From contig NZ_BFAZ01000009.1 of NCBI RefSeq assembly GCF_003114815.1, positions 682,001 to 746,000 on the forward strand: a DNA stretch of 64,000 bases, written 5' to 3'. A program made the position numbers and the translations under genes. The notes beneath the pieces are model-generated. The model had not been told where the DNA came from and searched no databases. It was given only the letters and a program-made list of their open reading frames with translations. This DNA comes from Leptospira ellinghausenii (GTDB taxonomy: Bacteria; Spirochaetota; Leptospiria; Leptospirales; Leptospiraceae). Positions 53,662-61,619 of this stretch are shown piece by piece (positions within the stretch are counted from its first letter, which is position 1; each line of letters starts with the position of its first letter).

Positions 53662-54940
53662 TGGGTATGACTTATTCTCAAGTAAGATACCAAACCAATT
53701 GAAATCCATTTTTGCGATTCTAACAATCTTTTTCATTCATTTATTTCCAACTTCCATCATTGGAAAAAATATCACAGTTTGCAAAACTTGCCAAATATCC
53801 TCTCTCAAACAAGCAATTCAAATTGCGAGTGAAGGAGATACAATCCAAATCAAAAAAGGTCTTTACAAGGAAGGATTCATTCCCATCGCAAAATCAATTT
53901 CCATAAGTGGTGAACCAGGTGTCATCATTGATGGTTTAAAAGAAAAACATGTGTTTGGTATTTATCATGATTTTGTTAAAATTCAAAATTTAAAGATAAT
54001 TGGAAGTGGAATCTCAGATTTAGCTGAATATGCAGGTGTGTATGCAGAAAAAGTAAAACATTGTTATTTCGAAAATTTGGAATTAGAAGACAATGTGTAT
54101 GGTTTTTACCTTTCTGAATCATCTGAGTGTCTCATTCTAAATAGTTCTTCTATTGGAAATGCAGAAAACGAAGTTTTGGGAGGAAATGGAATTCATTTGT
54201 GGTCATCTCACAACAATCAAATTATTGGAAATCACTTACAAAAACATAGAGATGGAATTTATCTAGAATTTTCTGAACATCTAAAAATTGAGAACAATGA
54301 ATCAAAAGAAAATATCAGATATGGAATGCATTTTATGTTCTCCAGTGAAAATCATTTTACTAATAATATTTTCAAAAACAATTCCGCTGGTGTTGCAGTG
54401 ATGTATAGCAAAAGAATTCTAATGGAAAAAAACCAATTTATCGAGAATTGGGGTGAAAGTTCGAATGGAATTTTGTTGAAAGATATAACAGAAAGTGTAT
54501 TATCAGAAAATTTATTCCAAGGTAATACGATTGCAATATTTGCAGATGGCATTACAAAAATAGAATTCCTAAAAAACAATTTCATCGATAACGGATGGGG
54601 AATCAAAATTTTAGGCAATACTGATCATAACAAAATTCAAGATAATAATTTCATTCAAAATGTTTTTGATATTAGTACGAATACAAAATCAACAACCAAT
54701 GTATTTCTAAATAACTATTGGGATCACTATGAAGGATATGATTTAAATTTAGACCAATATGGAGATGTTCCTCATAAAACAATACACTTCTTTGGTTATT
54801 GGATTGCCGTTTATCCTTTTCTCATGATTCTGTATGAATCACCTGTTGTCTTATTCTTGCAAGGGATCGAAAAAGCATTTCCCATTGTAACACCTATTGA
54901 GTTTGAAGACAAACAACCAAGAATGAAGGTTAGAATATGA
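53633..54940 (+). CDS. nosD: NosD periplasmic copper-processing protein
   Basis: 435 residues with a hydrophobic signal segment near residues 23-43 (LKSIFAILTIFFIHLFP); the start could be slightly downstream. The body is a right-handed parallel beta-helix of short repeats (IIGNHLQKHRDGIYLEFS; GMHFMFSSENHFTNNIFKNN), with NYWDHYEGYDLN before the last membrane segment. NosD works with the NosFY transporter in CuZ assembly. It overlaps nosF by four bases. Confidence 0.9.
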   Translation: MMTQYLFKINGYDLFSSKIPNQLKSIFAILTIFFIHLFPTSIIGKNITVCKTCQISSLKQAIQIASEGDTIQIKKGLYKEGFIPIAKSISISGEPGVIIDGLKEKHVFGIYHDFVKIQNLKIIGSGISDLAEYAGVYAEKVKHCYFENLELEDNVYGFYLSESSECLILNSSSIGNAENEVLGGNGIHLWSSHNNQIIGNHLQKHRDGIYLEFSEHLKIENNESKENIRYGMHFMFSSENHFTNNIFKNNSAGVAVMYSKRILMEKNQFIENWGESSNGILLKDITESVLSENLFQGNTIAIFADGITKIEFLKNNFIDNGWGIKILGNTDHNKIQDNNFIQNVFDISTNTKSTTNVFLNNYWDHYEGYDLNLDQYGDVPHKTIHFFGYWIAVYPFLMILYESPVVLFLQGIEKAFPIVTPIEFEDKQPRMKVRI

Positions 54941-55644
54941 TAACAGTGAATAATTTATCTATCAGTTACGGAGCTAATTCATTTGCAGTGAAAGATGTAA
55001 ACTTTTCCGTAGAATCTAGAAACATTGTATCCATCATTGGTCCAAATGGTTCTGGAAAAAGTTCTCTCATAAAAGGTATACTTGGACTCGTCCGTCCGAA
55101 TAAAGGTTCCATACAATTTAATGGGAAAGAAGAAAATTCGTATACAATCGGTTATATGCCACAAACTCCTCGATTCCCAACGAATATCAAAGTGAATGAA
55201 CTCATTTCATTTTTTAAGAAATTAGAATCAGTTGATGAATCGAGATTTGACAAATTATTCAATTTACTTGATTTAAAACACCATGAAGAGAAAAAAATCG
55301 GAAACCTCTCAGGTGGAACCAAACAAAAAATCAGTATCTTACAATGTTTTTCAATACAAAAAGACTTATATGTGATTGATGAACCAACTGCAAGTCTGGA
55401 TCCGTACATTTCACATTTATTAAAAAATCTTTTGATCGAACAAAAAAAACAAGGATCACTTGTATTATTTTCCACCCATATTCTATCCGAATTACAAGAA
55501 TTAGCAGATCGATTTCTATTATTATCTGAGGGATCGATATTAATTGATGATACACCTAAAAATTTCCTAGAAAAAAACAACAAAGTGACAATGGACGAAG
55601 CTTTGATGCATTTCTGGAATGAGGAATACAAAACAAAAGTATGA
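54937..55644 (+). CDS. nosF: NosF ABC transporter ATP-binding protein
   Basis: 235 residues. Walker A is GPNGSGKSS (35-43), the Q loop has YMPQTPRFP, the signature is NLSGGTKQK, Walker B is LYVIDEPTASLDP, and the switch His is in STHILSEL. It energises NosY, probably supplying sulfur or acting with NosD in maturation of the NosZ copper-sulfide centre. ATGA overlaps on both sides show tight coupling in nosDFY. Confidence 0.95.
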   Translation: MITVNNLSISYGANSFAVKDVNFSVESRNIVSIIGPNGSGKSSLIKGILGLVRPNKGSIQFNGKEENSYTIGYMPQTPRFPTNIKVNELISFFKKLESVDESRFDKLFNLLDLKHHEEKKIGNLSGGTKQKISILQCFSIQKDLYVIDEPTASLDPYISHLLKNLLIEQKKQGSLVLFSTHILSELQELADRFLLLSEGSILIDDTPKNFLEKNNKVTMDEALMHFWNEEYKTKV

Positions 55645-56426
55645 AAGAAATATTACTTTTCGAAATCAAAGAGAACATCCGAAGCAAATGGATATTTATT
55701 TATTCCGGACTCTTAGCCTTTGTAATGTTAGTATTGAGTTTTTTTGGCGACCAAAATGGCATCAGATTACTTGTGAGCACGATGAACTTAACTCTTATTG
55801 TGATTCCACTGTATTCCATTACCTTCTCTGGAATGACATTCTTAGAATCGATGCCATTTTCCGAAGTGTTACTGTCAAAATCTGTGACACGTAAGTCCTT
55901 ATTCTTTGGAAAATTTTTTGGAATTACAACTTCCTTATCCATCGGTCTTTTACTTGGACTCGGAATCCCTGGTTTCTTTTTATTTCTGAGTGATGCGAAA
56001 TTTCTTTTTTTATTTTTGGAACTATTGATTTTTGGAATCTTTTTAACTAACATTTTTGTAGCACTTGCTTTTTTAACCTCGTCATTTATCAGAAGAGGTG
56101 AAATCGTACTCACCATTTCTTTGTTAGTCTGGCTTTATTTCTTTATCTTCTTTGATGCTATCGTGTTTATGTTCAGTTTGTATCTTGGAGACTATCCAAT
56201 TGAAATTCCATCACTCATCATCATCTTACTAAACCCAATTGATTTAGTCAGAATTTTCATCTTATTGCAAACCAGTGCGGCAGCCTTACTTGGTTTTTCT
56301 GGAGCTATTTTACTCAAAACTTTAGGAATGGCAGGAGTTCTTTCGATCGCCATATTATTCCTTTCATTCTGGGTGAGTATTCCTCTCTTTATCTCTTATT
56401 TAAGGTTTCAAAAAAGAAATTTTTAG
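55641..56426 (+). CDS. nosY: NosY ABC transporter permease
   Basis: 261 residues, six membrane helices (WIFIYSGLLAFVMLVLSFF; LTLIVIPLYSITFSGM; LLLGLGIPGFFLFLS; FLTNIFVALAFLTSSFIRRGE; LVWLYFFIFFDAIVF; AGVLSIAILFLSFWVSI). The charged FIRRGE loop is typical of NosY. It forms the transporter with NosF and is the last recognised nos gene; an FNR-like box follows. Confidence 0.9.
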   Translation: MKEILLFEIKENIRSKWIFIYSGLLAFVMLVLSFFGDQNGIRLLVSTMNLTLIVIPLYSITFSGMTFLESMPFSEVLLSKSVTRKSLFFGKFFGITTSLSIGLLLGLGIPGFFLFLSDAKFLFLFLELLIFGIFLTNIFVALAFLTSSFIRRGEIVLTISLLVWLYFFIFFDAIVFMFSLYLGDYPIEIPSLIIILLNPIDLVRIFILLQTSAAALLGFSGAILLKTLGMAGVLSIAILFLSFWVSIPLFISYLRFQKRNF

Positions 56427-56463
56427 AAAAGATCTCATTCTAACTTCCTAAATTTTTAGAATC

Positions 56464-56477
56464 TTGATTTAGATCAT
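56464..56477. promoter_or_regulatory. FNR/NNR-like box 3
   Basis: TTGATTTAGATCAT has one mismatch from TTGAT-N4-ATCAA. It lies 39 bases before the start of the Cys/His-rich gene, suggesting a separate promoter within the same regulon. Confidence 0.55.
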
Positions 56478-56515
56478 GGAAGGATTTGTTTTTTTAATGC
56501 AAACTAAGTCCAACC

Positions 56516-56929
56516 ATGAGGAAATGTTGGATCACAATCATTACGATGTTAGTCTTGGTTCCATTTTTAGGAAAAATCCTTTTTTTGGAATCAGGACTTT
56601 TCGCACAATCATTGTACCAATTGTCAATGGTTTGTCATTGTAACCATAACTCTGAGTCGGAAGTACACCATGCTTCAGGATCCACTCCTAAAACAAGAAT
56701 GACCTGTCATTTGAAAAAAACTTCCAGCGTTCATACGTGCACGTGCTCGAAGAAAAAAATGGCCACAAAAATCATTCAATCCCAATCAATGAATCCGAGT
56801 TATGTGAATTCTATCAAATTTCAAAACCGCATTTTATTCGATTTACTTCCTATCAAAACTTCCATCTCTCAAAACTTACCTCTCGGTTATAGCCACCTTC
56901 CAGACAAACCACCTAGACTATTGACTTAG
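56516..56929 (+). CDS. Small exported Cys/His-rich protein
   Basis: 137 residues. The N-terminal segment (IITMLVLVPFLGKILFLESG) is a signal or anchor. The middle is rich in possible metal ligands: SMVCHCNHN, EVHHASG, MTCHLKKTS, and VHTCTCSKKK. The C-terminal part has no recognised motif. The ligand-rich core and its place after the nos genes with its own FNR-like box suggest copper binding. No family recognised. Confidence 0.65.
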   Translation: MRKCWITIITMLVLVPFLGKILFLESGLFAQSLYQLSMVCHCNHNSESEVHHASGSTPKTRMTCHLKKTSSVHTCTCSKKKMATKIIQSQSMNPSYVNSIKFQNRILFDLLPIKTSISQNLPLGYSHLPDKPPRLLT

Positions 56930-57033
56930 TTCAATCTGAGTCATTCATTCACTCAATTCATGGCTGAATGTAAAACAAGTCACTTGGAATCCATAACTAA
57001 TGGAACCTTGGATCAATTTAGTAAGGTAATTTT

Positions 57034-57819
57034 ATGTTCTCAAAAACAATTCGAATTTTTCTCATCAGTTTATCCTTCATTCAATGTAGTCTCACTTCAG
57101 ACAAATCAGGTATCGAAACAACGAACCTTTTGTCTCTTCTAGCTGCATCTAACCTAAATCCAAATTGTGGAATCTCACAATCACAAGCAATTCCTAGTAA
57201 CCTGACCCAAGTAGAGAGTAAAACAAGAGTAAAGTATAATATATCAGATTGTAATGATGTTGGTTTTGCCAATTTGGGCCTAACCCAAACAGGTATCACA
57301 AAAGGGGCAACAGGATCTTCATCGAACTCTGTTTTATCAACAACGACAGATGTGATGTTGGCGACGAACAAAGGAGGAACCAATATTGAAGTAACATTCT
57401 CACTGAATTCAGCATCAAGTTCAATTGATGTGATTGCCTATGGAAGTGGCTCACCGACATCAGGTCCCACATATCGTTTGCTTGCTGGTGCACAAACACA
57501 ATATAAAAATGCAGCAGGTGTTTATGGGAATACGGGAAAAGGAGGTTCTGTTTCTGCCCCCATTCCAAGTGTTGGAACAACCTACACTTATTGTTTAGAT
57601 TTCCAATACACTTCTGGTGGTTCTCGATTTCTCAATGGATTTAATAAACCATGTGTCGAATTGACATCTACAGAAAGAGGATCCATGTCTTATTACCCTA
57701 TCATGCAAATGATGAATGTTCCCACTTATACTGGCGGAAACTCATTAGGATTTGTATTAAATGGAGCGACAATCACTTCATTTACAATTGGATCCATCGT
57801 TTCCAATACAGAAATGTAA
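57034..57819 (+). CDS. Lipoprotein of unknown function
   Basis: 261 residues. The signal peptide ends ISLSFIQC, a lipobox. Thr/Ser-rich linker sequence (LLSLLAASNL) is followed by beta-rich sequence with four more Cys (NPNCGIS, SDCNDV, YTYCLDF, KPCVEL), likely two disulfides. No catalytic motif seen. A strong terminator follows, so it ends a transcription unit that begins at or before the Cys/His-rich gene. Confidence 0.65.
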   Translation: MFSKTIRIFLISLSFIQCSLTSDKSGIETTNLLSLLAASNLNPNCGISQSQAIPSNLTQVESKTRVKYNISDCNDVGFANLGLTQTGITKGATGSSSNSVLSTTTDVMLATNKGGTNIEVTFSLNSASSSIDVIAYGSGSPTSGPTYRLLAGAQTQYKNAAGVYGNTGKGGSVSAPIPSVGTTYTYCLDFQYTSGGSRFLNGFNKPCVELTSTERGSMSYYPIMQMMNVPTYTGGNSLGFVLNGATITSFTIGSIVSNTEM

Positions 57820-57837
57820 ACCGCTCTCCAAACACTC

Positions 57838-57876
57838 GTCACACTAACGGAAGATATTCGTTAGTGTGACTTTTTT
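57838..57876 (+). terminator. Strong intrinsic terminator
   Basis: GTCACACTAACG and CGTTAGTGTGAC form a perfect 12-bp stem with a nine-base loop, followed by TTTTTT. It lies 19 bases after the lipoprotein stop. Confidence 0.9.
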
Positions 57877-57897
57877 GGAAAAGGAAAATGTAATTTT

Positions 57898-59508
57898 ATG
57901 AAACTTATAAAAACTTTCATCATCATATCAATTCTAATTTATTCGCCACTCATGGCAAAAGAGTTAACTGTCACCAATGCTTATTTAAAGTATACGAATG
58001 GATCAAATTCTGCAATTTATCTTACGATATCCAATGTTTCAAATAAAGATGTAAAACTAATCAAATCCATTTCTGATGTCGCAAATCGCGTTGAATTGTA
58101 TGACATGCAAAAAACTGAATATGGGAAAAAGATGGTCCCAGTCATTGAAATTCCAATTCCCAAAAAAACAACTATCACGTTATCATCCCAAGGATTTCAC
58201 ATCATGGTATTTGGAATCAAATCTCCTCTCAAATTAAAAGAAATGATTCCTTTACGATTAGTTTTTAATGATGGTTTTGAAATTGAAATGAAAGTTCCAG
58301 TTGAAACATCTTCGCCAAATGTTACCTCAATCAAAAATCGATCTTTAACAAAAGATCCGATTCCAAAACCTTCAAGTGTCACGGAAGAGGAAACTGAGGA
58401 GCATCAATTCACGAACAGAGTTGAGAACGAAGAAGAAGACCATTCCCATCACGACGAATATGGAAATGGTGATCATCATTCTCACAAACGTGCTGATATG
58501 GTTGGACCTGCAGGAATCATGAACCCACACATCCATGAAAAAGGCAAATGGATGATCGATTATCGCTATATGGGAATGAAGATGTGGGGGTTACAATCTG
58601 GAACGAAAGGTTTATCTGATTTAGGTACAATGTATTTTCCTTATACAGATCCAACGGTAGCAATGCCAACAGGAAGTTTGATTACAAGTTCACCTATTGG
58701 AACAACGATTCCCATATTATCACAGAACAAATATAATTATATGTCTGTGCCAACAGATATGGTGATGGAAATGAATATGGCAAGTGTTATGACATCTATC
58801 TCAGACAGATGGATGATTATGTTCATGGTGCCCGTTGTCAAAAATCGAATGACGATGTTATCAAGTAATTTTGATCGCGCTCCCATGAGTTCAGCAGGTA
58901 TCGGTGACGTTAGTGTGAGTATCGCCTACAGGCTTATCAAAACAGACCATCAAAACTTTTTTACAGGAATGGGGATGTCTTTACCCACCGGATCTATTGA
59001 TGAACGAGATAATATGCCAATGATGGGAAAACAAAAAGTTCCTTACAATATGCAACTAGGAACAGGAACTTACAATCTATTGCCACAACTTTCCTACAAC
59101 GGACAATATGACCGATTTTCTTGGGGAGTTTTATCACAGGCAAATTTGCGTATGGGAAAAAATGATAACAATTACAAGTTCGGAAATCGTTATGAAATCT
59201 CAAGTTGGATTTCCTATCTACTATTTGATACGATGTCTTTTTCCCTTCGAGTGGCAAAACAAAGATGGCTCAATTTACAAGGGTTAGATGCTACACTTGA
59301 TCCCAAAATGGATCCTCAAAACGATCCATATAGACAAGGTGGCATGAGGAGTGATTGGTATATTGGAATCAATTTCCTTTTCACCAAAGGAATGTTATCT
59401 GGCATTCGATTTGGATTCGAATACGGAAGGCCATTCCATCAAAACTTAAATGGGCCACAATTGGCAACTCGAGAACTGTTCAATGTGTTTGCTTCCTATA
59501 GTTTTTAA
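57898..59508 (+). CDS. PCuAC copper chaperone fused to an outer-membrane barrel
   Basis: 536 residues; AAGGA precedes the ATG. After a signal peptide (ISILIYSPLMA), residues ~21-137 form a PCuAC copper-chaperone domain. The motif H(M)X10MX21HXM is kept except that the first His is Tyr68 (VELYDM); Met70, Met79, His101 and Met103 (FHIMVFG) align. A His-rich linker (~168-190, including DHSHHDE and DHHSHK) follows. The remainder (~195-536) is beta-barrel-like (MIDYRYMGMKMWG; FFTGMGMSLPTGS; last strand FNVFASYSF). It may capture copper at the outer membrane for NosZ. Confidence 0.8.
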   Translation: MKLIKTFIIISILIYSPLMAKELTVTNAYLKYTNGSNSAIYLTISNVSNKDVKLIKSISDVANRVELYDMQKTEYGKKMVPVIEIPIPKKTTITLSSQGFHIMVFGIKSPLKLKEMIPLRLVFNDGFEIEMKVPVETSSPNVTSIKNRSLTKDPIPKPSSVTEEETEEHQFTNRVENEEEDHSHHDEYGNGDHHSHKRADMVGPAGIMNPHIHEKGKWMIDYRYMGMKMWGLQSGTKGLSDLGTMYFPYTDPTVAMPTGSLITSSPIGTTIPILSQNKYNYMSVPTDMVMEMNMASVMTSISDRWMIMFMVPVVKNRMTMLSSNFDRAPMSSAGIGDVSVSIAYRLIKTDHQNFFTGMGMSLPTGSIDERDNMPMMGKQKVPYNMQLGTGTYNLLPQLSYNGQYDRFSWGVLSQANLRMGKNDNNYKFGNRYEISSWISYLLFDTMSFSLRVAKQRWLNLQGLDATLDPKMDPQNDPYRQGGMRSDWYIGINFLFTKGMLSGIRFGFEYGRPFHQNLNGPQLATRELFNVFASYSF

Positions 59509-59526
59509 AATTGTTATACAAATTTT

Positions 59527-59600
59527 GGGGCGCACATCTCCGGCTTTACGCTCCAATCTTTGTTTACACAAAGGATTTCCGCTACAATCCGGGGCGCACC
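59527..59600 (+). repeat. GC-rich palindromic repeat, copy F (type I)
   Basis: GGGGCGCAC is directly repeated at both ends (59527 and 59591). The core is CCAATCTTTG / CAAAGGATTT. It lies in the gap between the PCuAC fusion gene and a GNAT gene; frames through it are incidental. Confidence 0.85.
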
Positions 59601-59660
59601 CATTCGAATCCAATAAATTTTCGTTGTCTATACAAGCCAAAAACCATTACAACTTCAATT

Positions 59661-60284
59661 ATGCCTTCCCAAGAGACTCCAAATCCAGTTACCATCCGCA
59701 ATGCTAAACCAGAAGATAACAATCATATCGTCCCTCTCATCCATTCCTCTGGACCACTTGCATGGAATTTTGTATTCCAAGAAGGTAACCTAACTGCATT
59801 TGATTTTTTAAATTCCGCTTATCCAAAAAGAGGAAACACCATCTCGTATACAAATCACTTTGTCGCTGAAAAAGAGGGGCAAGTGGTTGGATCCATCTTA
59901 CAATACACACAACCAAGTTTTTTAGCTTTAACGTCTGGAACTGCACTTCAAATTATTTTATTGTACAAATGGAAAGCACCAAAGGTAATGGCACGTGGTT
60001 TAAAAACAGAAACAGTCATCCAACCACCTAAATCAAAATGTTTGTATTTAGGTCATATCGCTGTTTTAGAATCACATCGAAACCAAGGGATCGCAAAACA
60101 ACTCATCGAGTTTATGATCCACAAAAATCCTGGATACAAAACAATCGCTTTAGATGTTTCTGCAGAAAATCCTTCCGCGATTGGCCTCTATCAAAAATTA
60201 GGATTTGTCATCCAAGAAACCAGGCATCCAAAAGGTTGGGAAGGTAAGATTCCATCTCATCATTATATGGAAAAAGAAGTGTGA
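59661..60284 (+). CDS. GNAT-family acetyltransferase
   Basis: Start at the ATG at 59661 (MPSQETPNP); the open frame upstream runs through repeat copy F and is not real. The 207-residue protein has the GNAT core: VVGSILQYTQPSF, LGHIAVLESHRNQGIAKQL (acetyl-CoA pyrophosphate loop, RNQGIA), then IALDVSAENPSAIGLYQKLGF. The substrate is unknown. The dioxygenase-like gene follows after 15 bases. Confidence 0.85.
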   Translation: MPSQETPNPVTIRNAKPEDNNHIVPLIHSSGPLAWNFVFQEGNLTAFDFLNSAYPKRGNTISYTNHFVAEKEGQVVGSILQYTQPSFLALTSGTALQIILLYKWKAPKVMARGLKTETVIQPPKSKCLYLGHIAVLESHRNQGIAKQLIEFMIHKNPGYKTIALDVSAENPSAIGLYQKLGFVIQETRHPKGWEGKIPSHHYMEKEV

Positions 60285-60299
60285 AGGAGGAATTTTCTT

Positions 60300-61058
60300 T
60301 TGGAAACAAACTCGGAATTAAAATTAGAAATAAAAGAAAATGGTTACTTTCTCTTAAAGGATTTTTTTCCAAAAGATACTATAGAGCAAATCAAAGGTAT
60401 CCTTGATAAGGCTAATGGTGAATGGAGGAAACATAATTCCAATCCCAATGCGATTAATAGTGCTTACCTTACATCATCAAAATTTTTACCGAATGAAAAA
60501 GAGAGAAACCACCTGTTTCAATTTATCACATCGAAGGAAATTTTAGAAATATGTAAGATTCTATTCCCTTCCGATTTTTATTTTCTAAATACACAGATTT
60601 TTTTTAATCCAGTCAATTTTGACAAACGCCCTTATTGGCATCGTGATCTTCAATACTTAGGGATCCCAGAGGAAGAACAAAAAAAAAGAATCCTAAAAGA
60701 TTCCGTTTGGCACTTTCGCATTCCATTAGAAGAAGATCCTGGAATTTGGATTGTCCCAGGCTCTCACATTCGATGGGATACAGAAGAAGAAAGAAACATT
60801 CGATTAGAACTCGGAAATCATCAAAATGATGAACAAATCCAAAATGCAATTCTCATCCCTCATGATCCAGGCGATCTATTCGTTTTTTCTGCTCATCTAT
60901 TACACAAAGGTGAATATGGGAAAAATCGATTTTCGTTTGATATCCTTTTTACGAATTTTCCTGAATCAAAAGATATGGTAGAGAAATGGAATCACTTTCC
61001 CAACTGGGAATTAAGTTCCTTAACACCAGCACAAAGAAAGATGTTTATAAAGAAGTAA
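60300..61058 (+). CDS. Phytanoyl-CoA dioxygenase-like Fe(II)/2-oxoglutarate enzyme
   Basis: 252 residues from a TTG with AAGGAGG nine bases upstream. The iron facial triad is visible: His114 and Asp116 in YWHRDLQYL and distal His202 in HLLHKGEYG, with Arg210 (KNRFSF) for 2-oxoglutarate. IVPGSHIRWD is typical of the family. It is cytoplasmic and probably hydroxylates a small metabolite; the substrate is unknown. It forms an operon with the GNAT gene. Confidence 0.85.
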   Translation: METNSELKLEIKENGYFLLKDFFPKDTIEQIKGILDKANGEWRKHNSNPNAINSAYLTSSKFLPNEKERNHLFQFITSKEILEICKILFPSDFYFLNTQIFFNPVNFDKRPYWHRDLQYLGIPEEEQKKRILKDSVWHFRIPLEEDPGIWIVPGSHIRWDTEEERNIRLELGNHQNDEQIQNAILIPHDPGDLFVFSAHLLHKGEYGKNRFSFDILFTNFPESKDMVEKWNHFPNWELSSLTPAQRKMFIKK

Positions 61059-61088
61059 ATTTTCTTTTAATTCCAATCCAACCTCTTA

Positions 61089-61194
61089 GCGCCAGCGACT
61101 GTAGTGGAAATCCTTTCCGGAACGGAAAGATTGGAACGGAAGGCTCGGTCGGTCTAAAATTCGTTTTGAATACAAAACCATTTCGAGGCGCCCC
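61089..61194 (-). repeat. GC-rich palindromic repeat, copy G (type II)
   Basis: Begins GCGCCAGCGACTGTAG, has a core AATCCTTTCCGGAACGGAAAG, and ends with TTCGAGGCGCCCC. The outer GCGCC / GGCGC arrangement is as in copy D at 5463. Confidence 0.75.
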
Positions 61195-61263
61195 ACTCCT
61201 CTTTTTAACAATCTCAAATTGGATTCATTCTCTCCAAAAGGGAAAATTTTTTCATTGGACTAT

Positions 61264-61285
61264 CAATTTACGATATCGTAATTTG
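61264..61285. promoter_or_regulatory. Palindromic operator upstream of padR-chrA
   Basis: TTACGATATCGTAA (61268-61281) is a perfect 14-bp palindrome, extended to 22 bp (CAA/TTG arms) with one symmetric mismatch. It ends eight bases before the PadR start codon, where a bound PadR dimer would repress the operon. Confidence 0.7.
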
Positions 61286-61292
61286 ATTTTGA

Positions 61293-61592
61293 ATGCGAAT
61301 CAATGAATTTTTTTCCAGTTTTATCAAAATTCATATTTTACACCACTGTTTAAAGGAAGAAATTTACGGTGTTTGGATGATGGAAGAATTGCGAGAACAT
61401 GGTTATAAAATTAGTCCCGGTTCTTTGTATCCACTTTTAAAACACTTAGAAGAAAAAGGACTCATTCGTTCTCGCATTGAACAATTGGGTAAGGTAAAAC
61501 GTAAGTTCTATCGTATCACACCAAAAGGTAAAAAAGAACTTACTTCTGCAAAAATAAAACTCAAAGAATTGATTGGTGAAATTCTTAGTTAA
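61293..61592 (+). CDS. PadR-family transcriptional repressor
   Basis: 99 residues, a short PadR. The winged helix is complete: LKEEIYGVWMMEELREHG, ISPGSLYPLLKHLEEKGLIR, KRKFYRITPKGKKEL. The C-terminal dimer helix is short. It precedes chrA by 28 bases, and a perfect palindrome lies directly upstream, so it probably represses itself and chrA and responds to chromate or a related stress. Confidence 0.85.
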   Translation: MRINEFFSSFIKIHILHHCLKEEIYGVWMMEELREHGYKISPGSLYPLLKHLEEKGLIRSRIEQLGKVKRKFYRITPKGKKELTSAKIKLKELIGEILS

Positions 61593-61619
61593 ATGGAAAC
61601 AAAATAAAATAGGATAAAG

